DNA from: DAIOEK01 sp964648485
GTDB taxonomy: Bacteria > Chloroflexota > Anaerolineae > Anaerolineales > Anaerolineaceae
NCBI GenBank assembly: GCA_964648485.1
Contig: CAZYOF010000028.1
Span: forward strand, 1 to 30,369
Direction of reading: 5' to 3'
DNA length: 30,369 bases
The first letter of the stretch is position 1; each line of letters starts with the position of its first letter. The notes under the pieces are model-generated. The model worked only from the letters and a program-made list of their open reading frames with translations, made no database searches and was not told the DNA's origin. The position numbers and the translations under genes were made by a program. Below are positions 1 through 6,456 of the stretch, piece after piece.

Positions 1-36
1 TGCGAAATCCTCGCCAGAGGAAACCCGGGATCAGGC
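1..36 (-). repeat. Hairpin repeat copy at scaffold left end
   Basis: Read on the minus strand this ends GTTTCC-TCTGGCGA-GGATTTCGCA. The unit downstream of tRNA-Pro reads GTTTCC-CTTACCAG-GGATTTCGCA at 21125-21148. The flanks are identical and the centre differs in a way that keeps a 5-bp stem with a 4-nt loop (TCCTC/GAGGA here, TCCCT/AGGGA there). Both copies lie 3' of a tRNA gene. The function is unknown. Confidence 0.5.
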
Positions 37-38
37 AA

Positions 39-67
39 TAAAAAAGAACGGTGGTTAATCCGTTCTT
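39..67 (-). terminator. Intrinsic terminator of the tRNA cluster
   Basis: On the minus strand an 8-bp perfect stem (AAGAACGG / CCGTTCTT, 60-67 and 44-51) with an 8-nt loop runs into a T-run. It begins five bases after the 3' end of tRNA-Cys, as expected for the end of the Phe-Gly-Cys transcript. Confidence 0.85.
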
Positions 68-71
68 GTTG

Positions 72-142
72 AGGCGACGACGGGATTTGAACCCGTGATC
101 AGGGTTTTGCAGACCCTTGCCTTGCCACTTGGCCACGTCGCC
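72..142 (-). tRNA. tRNA-Cys(GCA)
   Basis: The reverse complement folds as a standard cloverleaf. It has a 7-bp acceptor stem (GGCGACG/CGTCGCC), an anticodon loop CTGCAAA giving anticodon GCA, a T-arm with GTTCAAATC, and discriminator U, which is usual for bacterial tRNA-Cys. CCA is not encoded. It lies 58 nt downstream of tRNA-Gly on the same strand and is followed by a terminator, so the two are probably co-transcribed. Confidence 0.95.
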
Positions 143-200
143 GTAAAAAATGTGGCTGAGTATCTCTGGATCAATCACCCATGGACATCAGCCGCTTTTG

Positions 201-273
<73 letters not shown>

Positions 274-284
274 ATTACTTTTTG

Positions 285-312
285 GGGGAACGGTCTGAAA
301 ACCGGCTTCCCT
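285..312 (-). other. Leader hairpin between promoter and tRNA-Gly
   Basis: The leader of the tRNA-Gly transcript contains GGGAA and CGGT arms pairing with ACCG and TTCCC, with a small bulge. No T-run follows on the minus strand, so it is more likely a processing hairpin than a terminator. Its role is not known. Confidence 0.35.
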
Positions 313-325
313 GATTGCATGCGAG

Positions 326-354
326 AGTATAACGAATTCCCGTTGAGATGTCAA
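326..354 (-). promoter_or_regulatory. sigma70-type promoter for tRNA-Gly/Cys
   Basis: The minus strand has TTGACA (349-354), a 17-nt spacer and TATACT (326-331). This is nearly consensus. The expected start is near 319, about 45 nt before the 5' end of tRNA-Gly. Confidence 0.8.
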
Positions 355-403
355 CCCTTTTTTTTTCGCATGCGTGCGACAGAAGTATTAACAAAAAAAG
401 AGG

Positions 404-476
404 TGCCGAGAGCCAGAATCGGACTGGCGACACTGCGATTTTCAGTCGCATGCTCTACCAACTGAGCTATCTCGGC
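404..476 (-). tRNA. tRNA-Phe(GAA)
   Basis: The reverse complement has acceptor stem GCCGAGA/TCTCGGC, TA at positions 8-9, D-arm GCTCAGTTGGTAGAGC, anticodon stem TGCGA/TCGCA around loop CTGAAAA (anticodon GAA), a T-arm with GATTC, and discriminator A. It is followed by CCT, so full CCA is not encoded. A T-run lies directly after the 3' end (393-399). Confidence 0.95.
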
Positions 477-496
477 ACGTTCTTGATTGTGGCGTG

Positions 497-525
497 ATTT
501 TACTAATAACCCCCGGTATTGTCAA
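497..525 (-). promoter_or_regulatory. sigma70-type promoter for tRNA-Phe
   Basis: The minus strand has TTGACA (520-525), a 17-nt spacer and TAAAAT (497-502). The expected start is about 14 nt upstream of the mature tRNA-Phe 5' end. Confidence 0.8.
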
Positions 526-593
526 GCAATCACTTTAAAAGCAGGTTTTTTTATGATGGCATACTTGATGCAACAAATGTGGTGGAAATTCCT

Positions 594-622
594 TTGACAT
601 TCTTGAGACGCAACGCTAAAAT
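594..622 (+). promoter_or_regulatory. sigma70-type promoter for coaE
   Basis: TTGACA (594-599), a 17-nt spacer and TAAAAT (617-622) precede the GTG start at 675 by about 50 nt. It probably drives the coaE-cdaA-cdaR-der series, which has no equally good internal promoter. Confidence 0.7.
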
Positions 623-674
623 GGTCGGGTAGGGAAATCCCGATCTAACCACATCCTTACTACATGGAGCAGCT

Positions 675-1808
675 GTGAGCAAGTGGGCAGATAAATATGT
701 CATCGGTTTAACCGGGAATATTGCCACCGGTAAAAGTGTCGTGCGGAAAATGCTCGAGCGTCTTGGTGCATTTGGACTCGATGCTGATGCGCTTGCACAT
801 CGTGCCATAGCCAAAGATGCTCCCGGGTACCAGCCGGTCGTTAACTATTTTGGGAAGTGGATTCTGGGGGATGACCAGCAAATTAATAGAAGCCGCCTGG
901 CAAAAGTAGTTTTTTCTGATCCTTCTGCACTCACAGCTCTGGAATCTGTGGTTCATCCGCTTGTCCTTCAGGCTGTAGATATCATTATCCGCCGTGCTAC
1001 ACAGCATGTAATTGCGGTTGAAGCGATCAAGTTACTTGAAACAGATCTAAAAAAGCAGGTGAACAGTATCTGGGTGGTTACTTCTCCGCGAGAGACGCAA
1101 GTCGCCCGGTTGGTAAATATTAGAAAACTCGAGCAGTCTGAAGCGATCCGTAGAATTGATGCTCAATCTACCCAGGCAGAGAAAGTTGCCCATGCGAATG
1201 TAATAATTACCAATAATGGCTCATATGAAGATACCTGGAAACAGGTTTATGACGCCTGGAAAAAGATATCGCTTCCGACCAGCATTCTGCAGGAACCCAT
1301 CGTCACAGAAGCAAAAGGCAAGCTGTCAGCCAGAAGAGGCACTCCGAAAGACTATGATGATATTGTGGAATTGGTTGACCGTCTCGACCCGAAAGAAGAA
1401 AAAAGAAATCGGACAGAATTCATTCAATCACTGACGGATAATGCATTTATTCTCCTTGAAATGGATAAAAAGATCGTCGGAATAGCCGGCTGGCAGGTAG
1501 AAAACCTCATTTGTAGAACGACAGACATTTTTGTAGATCCGGCGATACCACTCCAGGAATCTATTCCGGTGTTAGTCGAACAGGTCGAAAAATCGGCAAA
1601 AGACCACCAATGCGAAGCATCCCTGATATTCATTCCACCATCCATGGCACGTCACTCCGACCTTTGGAAAGGATTAAGTTACGAAAATCGGGCACCACAC
1701 TCCTTAGAAGTTCAGGCGTGGCAGGAAGCGGCGATTGAATCCATGCCCTTTGGAACGATCATGTTCTTTAAACAACTTCGGCAGGACCGCGTTCTCAGAC
1801 CGATTTAA
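675..1808 (+). CDS. coaE: Dephospho-CoA kinase with C-terminal GNAT-like domain
   Basis: It catalyses the last step of CoA synthesis, ATP-dependent 3'-phosphorylation of dephospho-CoA, in the cytoplasm. Residues about 8-200 are a complete CoaE: P-loop GNIATGKS near residue 14, DADALAH (substrate aspartate region), VVHPLV, and the lid arginine region RLVNIRKLEQSEAIRRIDAQ. Residues about 215-377 are an extra domain that looks like a GNAT fold (ARRGTPKDYDDIVELV start, then IVGIAGWQVENL). I do not see the canonical acetyl-CoA-binding Q/RxxGxG/A motif, so it may be degenerate or serve only to bind CoA. Ordinary CoaE is about 200 residues, so this 377-residue protein is a fusion. The start is GTG with GGAG a few bases upstream. 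cdaA follows after 74 nt. Confidence 0.9.
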   Translation: MSKWADKYVIGLTGNIATGKSVVRKMLERLGAFGLDADALAHRAIAKDAPGYQPVVNYFGKWILGDDQQINRSRLAKVVFSDPSALTALESVVHPLVLQAVDIIIRRATQHVIAVEAIKLLETDLKKQVNSIWVVTSPRETQVARLVNIRKLEQSEAIRRIDAQSTQAEKVAHANVIITNNGSYEDTWKQVYDAWKKISLPTSILQEPIVTEAKGKLSARRGTPKDYDDIVELVDRLDPKEEKRNRTEFIQSLTDNAFILLEMDKKIVGIAGWQVENLICRTTDIFVDPAIPLQESIPVLVEQVEKSAKDHQCEASLIFIPPSMARHSDLWKGLSYENRAPHSLEVQAWQEAAIESMPFGTIMFFKQLRQDRVLRPI

Positions 1809-1882
1809 TACCTGTCTGATATTATTAATAGTTATGCAGAAGCGTTGTTTCTCTGTGAATTGCATTTGGAATAATCAAACCT

Positions 1883-2761
1883 GTGTCAAATCTTATTAAT
1901 AACCTCTCCCTTCTCTCACAAAGACTAAACTGGCTCAGCCTGTTGGATATCCTCATTGTGACAACGATTTTTTATGCGTTGCTGCAAATGATTAAAGATA
2001 CCAAGGCGGTGGTTTTATTACGCGGAATGATTATTCTGGTACTTTTACTGAGTCTCCTCACATCTGTTGTTGAACTGCCGGCTTTCAGCTGGCTGATCAA
2101 AACAACGCTGCCGGCATTATTATTGGCAATTCCGGTAATTTTTGCCCCTGAAATTCGTCGAGGACTTGAAAGAATTGGTAGAGCCGGATCGGTGATCTCA
2201 TTTGGGCAAAAAGCAGATCAATTCGAAATGCAGAAAACCATCCAAACCGTCGTAGCAGCATCATCACGTCTAGCCAGCAAGAAAACCGGTGCCCTGATCG
2301 TCTTTCAGCGAAGCGATAACCTGAAAGAATATATCCAGACCGGGGTCACCCTCAAAGCAGATATCACCCCCGAGCTTCTCCTTCAGGTTTTCTATCCAAA
2401 CACACCACTCCATGATGGTGCAGCTATCATTGTCCAGAACGAACTGGCAGCTGCCGCATGTGTAATGCCTCTCTCTGCCAGTGGAATTTTGACCCGTTCT
2501 CCTGAAAGACAAATGGGATTACGTCATCGTGCTGCTTTGGGGATCTCCGAAGCAACAGATGCAATCGCCGTTGTGGTATCTGAAGAAACCGGCTCCATCT
2601 CGATTGCGCATGCAGGTAGAATGATCAGGCGGTTGGATGCAGACAGGCTGGAGAACATCTTAATTGCCTTTTATCGACCTGAACGGATCAACCAGACAGG
2701 AAATTCCTTTTTTCAGGGTATTCTTAATATTTTCAAACCAGGCGGGGAGGAAGACAGATAA
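1883..2761 (+). CDS. cdaA: Diadenylate cyclase CdaA (membrane c-di-AMP synthase)
   Basis: It makes cyclic di-AMP from two ATP at the membrane. Three hydrophobic segments lie in the first ~95 residues. The DisA_N cyclase domain follows from about residue 100, with both family signatures: the DGA motif (H177-D178-G179-A180) and the RHR motif (R214-H215-R216, followed by AALGISE). The length of 292 aa is normal for CdaA. The start is GTG with a weak ribosome site. Its stop overlaps the start of the next gene as TAATG, implying translational coupling with its regulator CdaR. glmM, which often completes this operon in Firmicutes, is not next; der follows instead. Confidence 0.93.
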   Translation: MSNLINNLSLLSQRLNWLSLLDILIVTTIFYALLQMIKDTKAVVLLRGMIILVLLLSLLTSVVELPAFSWLIKTTLPALLLAIPVIFAPEIRRGLERIGRAGSVISFGQKADQFEMQKTIQTVVAASSRLASKKTGALIVFQRSDNLKEYIQTGVTLKADITPELLLQVFYPNTPLHDGAAIIVQNELAAAACVMPLSASGILTRSPERQMGLRHRAALGISEATDAIAVVVSEETGSISIAHAGRMIRRLDADRLENILIAFYRPERINQTGNSFFQGILNIFKPGGEEDR

Positions 2762-4005
2762 TGGCTTCTCTGCGGGAATTTATTAAGAATTTGCCCACGC
2801 TATTAATTGCATTTATTATGGCTGTTGCTGCTTGGACGGCGGCTGTGATTGCGTCAGATCCAAATGAGCTGCGTGTTTATGGTCAACCCGTCGCCATCGA
2901 GTACCTTGGGCAGGATCCACAGATGATCATCCTCGGAAATCCCGTCCGTACCGTGCGTGTATCACTGTATGCTCCCACTTCTATCTGGACTACCATCAAC
3001 GCCCAGACAAACCACATTAAAGCATATGCTGATTTATCCGGCTTATCCGCCGGAACGCATCAGGTTCCCATCCAGGTACAAATCGATGCAAAACCGGTTC
3101 AGGTCGTCCAGATTAATCCCGAAAATATCACCCTTACCCTCGAGAAAATATCCACCCGTGAAGTATCAGTGGATCTGATTACTTCAGGTAGCCCGGCGAT
3201 CGGATTCCAGGCTGAGAAAGCTGTAATTTCACCCACCTCTGCAATGATCAGTGGTCCGGAGTCGCTGATCAGCATGGTAAGCCAATTACGTGCTCAGGTG
3301 GACCTGACCCAGGCGCGCCAGTCGATTCAAACGAGCGCCGCAATCAGCGCTGTTGACAGTAATGGTGACCCCATCGAAGGAATATCTGTTAATCCCGACA
3401 AAGTAAGTATCAACCTGCCGATCACCCAGAAAGGTGGTTACCGAAATGTGGTTGTCAAAGTTGTGACGCAGGGAAAACTGGCAAATGGATACCGCTTAAC
3501 CAGTATCTCTGTAAATCCGCCCAGCGTAACTGTTTTCTCCAGTGATCCGCTTAAAGTTGATGCGCTGCCCGGATATATTGAGACCATTCCGGTAATTCTG
3601 GATAATCTGAAGTCAGACCTGATTATCCCCATTGAACTTAATCTACCCGAAGGAATTACACTGGTAGGGTTGCAGCAGATTACTGTACAGGCAAGCATCG
3701 AGTCTATCGAAAGCAGCCTGACAATTTCACGTATTCCGGTGGAAATTATCGGGCTGAAAGATGGCCTGACAGCAACCGCAGCCCCGGCGACTGTAGATAT
3801 TATCTTCTCCGGTCCTCTCCCCCTGCTTGATGCGTTGAAAGCATCAGACATTCAGGTAACCATAGACCTGAGTACTTATCTTTCAGGCACATATCAGATT
3901 GAACCTGTTGTGGTTGTTACCTCAGACGAGATCAAAATCGAATCGATCCTGCCTGAAACCATTGAAGTTATGATACAATCCAACGTTCCAACTCCCACCC
4001 CTTGA
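2761..4005 (+). CDS. cdaR: YbbR-domain protein, CdaA regulator (CdaR-like)
   Basis: It is a membrane-anchored extracytoplasmic protein predicted to bind and modulate CdaA. One N-terminal transmembrane helix lies at residues ~13-33. After it come four successive beta-rich YbbR-type repeats, each ending in a variant of the I-x-P-x-x-V/I pattern (VQINPENITLTLEK, ISVNPDKVSINLPI, ISVNPPSVTVF, SILPETIEVMIQ). The C-terminus is a short TPTP tail. The ATG overlaps the cdaA stop. The position next to cdaA is the classical arrangement and supports the assignment more than sequence identity, which is low in this family. Confidence 0.85.
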   Translation: MASLREFIKNLPTLLIAFIMAVAAWTAAVIASDPNELRVYGQPVAIEYLGQDPQMIILGNPVRTVRVSLYAPTSIWTTINAQTNHIKAYADLSGLSAGTHQVPIQVQIDAKPVQVVQINPENITLTLEKISTREVSVDLITSGSPAIGFQAEKAVISPTSAMISGPESLISMVSQLRAQVDLTQARQSIQTSAAISAVDSNGDPIEGISVNPDKVSINLPITQKGGYRNVVVKVVTQGKLANGYRLTSISVNPPSVTVFSSDPLKVDALPGYIETIPVILDNLKSDLIIPIELNLPEGITLVGLQQITVQASIESIESSLTISRIPVEIIGLKDGLTATAAPATVDIIFSGPLPLLDALKASDIQVTIDLSTYLSGTYQIEPVVVVTSDEIKIESILPETIEVMIQSNVPTPTP

Positions 4006-4015
4006 GAGAAGTAAA

Positions 4016-5383
4016 ATGAGAAAAAATGTAGTCGCTCTGGTTGGCAGGCCGAATGTTGGTAAGAGCACATTATTCAACCGGCTCGTAGGCGAGCCCCTCG
4101 CAATTGTAGATAACACTCCCGGTACCACACGTGATCGCATCCTGGCTGAAGGCGAGTGGCTGAACAACACTTTTGACATCATCGATACAGGCGGAATAGA
4201 TCCTTCATCATCCTCTGGTGGGAAGGATCCACTTTCTGTAGGATCAGCCGATTTTGTTCAGGAAATAAAAACACAGGCGATGATTGCCGTTGAAGAAGCA
4301 GATGTTGTTCTGTTTATCACAGATGCGGCAAGTGGAGTGACACCTGCCGATCTAGAAGTAGCCAGCCTCCTTCGCAAATCACAAAAAGTGGTTGATGGTA
4401 AAAAAACCCCCCCGATTCTGCTGGTGGTAAACAAGGCTGATAGCTTCAGAACACGCGAAGCAGCAAACGAATTTTATGAACTTGGTATGGGTGAACCCTA
4501 CCCCATTTCTGCGCTGCATGGTACCGGTACTGGCGACCTGCTGGATGCTTTAGTTGCGGCATTCCCGCATGAAATCGAAGAGACAGAAGACGATTCAGTA
4601 AAAATTGCTATTGTCGGAAAGCCCAATGTAGGCAAATCCAGCCTGTTGAATAAATTAGCAGGCTCAGAACGCTCCATTGTAAGCCCGATTGCAGGGACCA
4701 CACGTGACGCGATCGATACAAAAATGGAACTGGATGGAACGCCCATCACCATCATTGATACAGCCGGTATCCGCAGGCGCGGTAAAATTATTCCGGGTGT
4801 AGAGAAATATAGTGTAATCAGATCCCTGCGGGCTATTGAGCGTGCAGATGTCTCATTACTCTTGATCGATGCAGTCGATGGAATCTCTGCACAGGATGCC
4901 CACATCGCCGGTTTTATTCTGGATGCATGGAAGAGTGTAGTGGTGGTGGTGAATAAGTGGGATGCAGTTGAAAAAGACACAGATACCATCAATCAATATA
5001 CTGATTATATCAGGCGTGAATTAAACTTTCTTGATTATGTACCCATCCAGTTTATTTCAGCACTGACGGGCAAGAATGTAGATAAAGTTCTCCCCCTGGC
5101 ACTGCGGGTACAAGAAGAAAGACTGGTGCGGCTCAGCACATCCCAGATTAACCAGGTAATTCAAAAAGCTCAGGATGCCCACCCTTCACCGGGGCATGCG
5201 GGTAGAAACATGCGTATGTATTATGGTACCCAGGTGCGCAGTGATCCTCCAACTTTTATGATATATGTGAATGATCCCAAACTGGCTCATTTCTCTTATA
5301 TACGCTATCTTGAAAACCAGATGCGTAAAGAATATGGTTTTTTGGGTACCCCAATCCGCTTTGTATTGAAACCGCGTCGATAA
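4016..5383 (+). CDS. der: Ribosome assembly GTPase Der (EngA)
   Basis: It is an essential GTPase of 50S subunit maturation. It has two consecutive Era-type G domains and a C-terminal KH-like domain, the arrangement unique to Der. G domain 1 has GRPNVGKST (residues 10-18), PGTTRD, DTGGID and NKAD. G domain 2 has GKPNVGKSS, AGTTRD, DTAGI and NKWD. The KH-like part ends with FLGTPIRFVLKPRR. The length of 455 aa is typical. It starts 10 nt after cdaR, so it probably belongs to the same transcript. Confidence 0.96.
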   Translation: MRKNVVALVGRPNVGKSTLFNRLVGEPLAIVDNTPGTTRDRILAEGEWLNNTFDIIDTGGIDPSSSSGGKDPLSVGSADFVQEIKTQAMIAVEEADVVLFITDAASGVTPADLEVASLLRKSQKVVDGKKTPPILLVVNKADSFRTREAANEFYELGMGEPYPISALHGTGTGDLLDALVAAFPHEIEETEDDSVKIAIVGKPNVGKSSLLNKLAGSERSIVSPIAGTTRDAIDTKMELDGTPITIIDTAGIRRRGKIIPGVEKYSVIRSLRAIERADVSLLLIDAVDGISAQDAHIAGFILDAWKSVVVVVNKWDAVEKDTDTINQYTDYIRRELNFLDYVPIQFISALTGKNVDKVLPLALRVQEERLVRLSTSQINQVIQKAQDAHPSPGHAGRNMRMYYGTQVRSDPPTFMIYVNDPKLAHFSYIRYLENQMRKEYGFLGTPIRFVLKPRR

Positions 5384-5413
5384 CAGGAACCTTCCTAGAA
5401 AGTTTTTTAGTCT

Positions 5414-5419
5414 TATAAT
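5414..5419 (+). promoter_or_regulatory. Candidate -10 element for lepB
   Basis: A perfect TATAAT lies at 5414-5419, between der and lepB. No convincing -35 is visible at 16-18 nt (the bases there read CTTCCT). If used, the leader would be only about 14 nt to the ATG at 5440. Confidence 0.3.
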
Positions 5420-5439
5420 ACTGGGCAGGTATATTGCGT

Positions 5440-6042
5440 ATGAACCAACAAACATCTCATGAAGTCCAACCATTAAATATTTCACCGGCGCCGGAGAAAA
5501 AGGATAATACCCGTCGATTAATTATTGATATCGTAGAAACCATACTTCTGGCACTGGTATTCTATTTTGCCATCGATGCTGTATCTGCCAGAGTCCGGGT
5601 GAAGAATGTTAGCATGCAGCCGACCCTCTATGAAGGGGAATTTCTTCTGGTTAACCGGCTCGCTTATAAGTTCAGCCCGCCTCAAACGGGAGATATCGTC
5701 ATATTTCACGCTCCAACTGAGCCGGGTGAAGATTTTATCAAACGCATTATTGGCACTCCGGGCGATACCGTTTCTGTAAATGAAGGTAAAGTCTTTGTCA
5801 ATGGTATCAGGCTTGATGAGCCTTATATTGCAGATGTGCCGCGCTACACCGGCGAATGGAGTGTGCCGGATAACCAGATATTCGTACTGGGTGATAATCG
5901 TAATCAATCATCCGATTCTCATGTCTGGGGATTCGTATCAATGGATGTTGTCGTCGGTAAAGCCCTCCTTGTTTATTATCCATTTAATAAAATCGCTTTA
6001 CTTGATCATCCAGATGTTGTCCAGGCGAGCCAGTCAAATTAA
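5440..6042 (+). CDS. lepB: Signal peptidase I
   Basis: It cleaves signal peptides from exported proteins at the outer face of the membrane. There is one N-terminal membrane helix (residues ~27-48). The S26 family catalytic pair follows: Ser58 in NVSMQPTL and Lys101 in FIKRIIG. Box E is GDNRNQSSDSHVWG near the C-terminus. The length of 200 aa fits short bacterial SPases. I chose the ATG at 5440 over an in-frame TTG at 5434, because the upstream AGG (5427-5429) is better spaced for it. The window encodes several lipoproteins, but no SPase II is present here. Confidence 0.93.
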   Translation: MNQQTSHEVQPLNISPAPEKKDNTRRLIIDIVETILLALVFYFAIDAVSARVRVKNVSMQPTLYEGEFLLVNRLAYKFSPPQTGDIVIFHAPTEPGEDFIKRIIGTPGDTVSVNEGKVFVNGIRLDEPYIADVPRYTGEWSVPDNQIFVLGDNRNQSSDSHVWGFVSMDVVVGKALLVYYPFNKIALLDHPDVVQASQSN

Positions 6043-6090
6043 CAAGATTTTTCTGGTTGCATATAGATAATTTGTGTACAATACATATCA

Positions 6091-6390
6091 ATGAAATCAT
6101 TTGACACACCCAACCCGACCATACCTTGCCAGGAATGTTCTGCTGGATTGATGAGAAAAACCAGCGTGACATATTTTACCTGGCTGGGTCAGGAACTAAT
6201 TACCGTCTTGAATTTCCCTGCATGGGTTTGTGATGTATGCGGTAAACGTGTCTATGATCAGGACGCAGAAAAATGGCTGAATGCGCTCCTCAAACCAGAC
6301 GCTGGAAAAACCACCATCAAACCAAAAAAGAATCGCGGAAAACCTTCTCGAAAGACACAACCGCCGGTAACAGATACGAAAATAACATAA
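6091..6390 (+). CDS. YgiT-type zinc-finger protein
   Basis: This is a small protein with two CxxC pairs (C-Q-E-C near residue 13 and C-D-V-C near residue 47) enclosing a short beta region (TYFTWLGQELITVLNFPAWVC). This is the YgiT-type zinc-finger pattern, related to the N-terminal half of MqsA antitoxins. No helix-turn-helix follows. The last ~35 residues are Lys/Pro-rich and probably disordered (KPKKNRGKPSRKTQPP). Proteins of this type are often next to a small toxin, but none is adjacent: lepB ends 48 nt upstream and a terminator-like hairpin follows. The function is unknown; zinc binding is inferred from the cysteines. Confidence 0.75.
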   Translation: MKSFDTPNPTIPCQECSAGLMRKTSVTYFTWLGQELITVLNFPAWVCDVCGKRVYDQDAEKWLNALLKPDAGKTTIKPKKNRGKPSRKTQPPVTDTKIT

Positions 6391-6399
6391 ATGATCTCT

Positions 6400-6428
6400 A
6401 AACCCATCTGAATACTACAGATGGGTTT
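6400..6428 (+). terminator. Terminator-like hairpin after the zinc-finger gene
   Basis: A perfect 11-bp stem (6400-6410 with 6418-6428, AAACCCATCTG / CAGATGGGTTT) has a 7-nt loop and starts 9 nt after the stop codon. The tail is T-rich but has no clean T-run. It probably ends the lepB/zinc-finger transcript before the helicase gene. Confidence 0.6.
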
Positions 6429-6456
6429 ATTAATTTATATCTATTGAGGCAAAATC

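Noticed and set aside
350..381. Terminator on the plus strand near TCGCATGCGTGCGA
   Set aside because: The T-run precedes the hairpin on the plus strand, and on the minus strand the hairpin is followed by A's, so neither direction has terminator geometry.
4498..4992. Long minus-strand ORF inside der
   Set aside because: It is fully covered by der and has no recognisable motif; it is a shadow of the GTPase coding frame.
6057..6082. Promoter TTGCAT...TACAAT before the zinc-finger gene
   Set aside because: The spacer is only 14 nt, too short for a normal sigma70 promoter, and no extended -10 is present.
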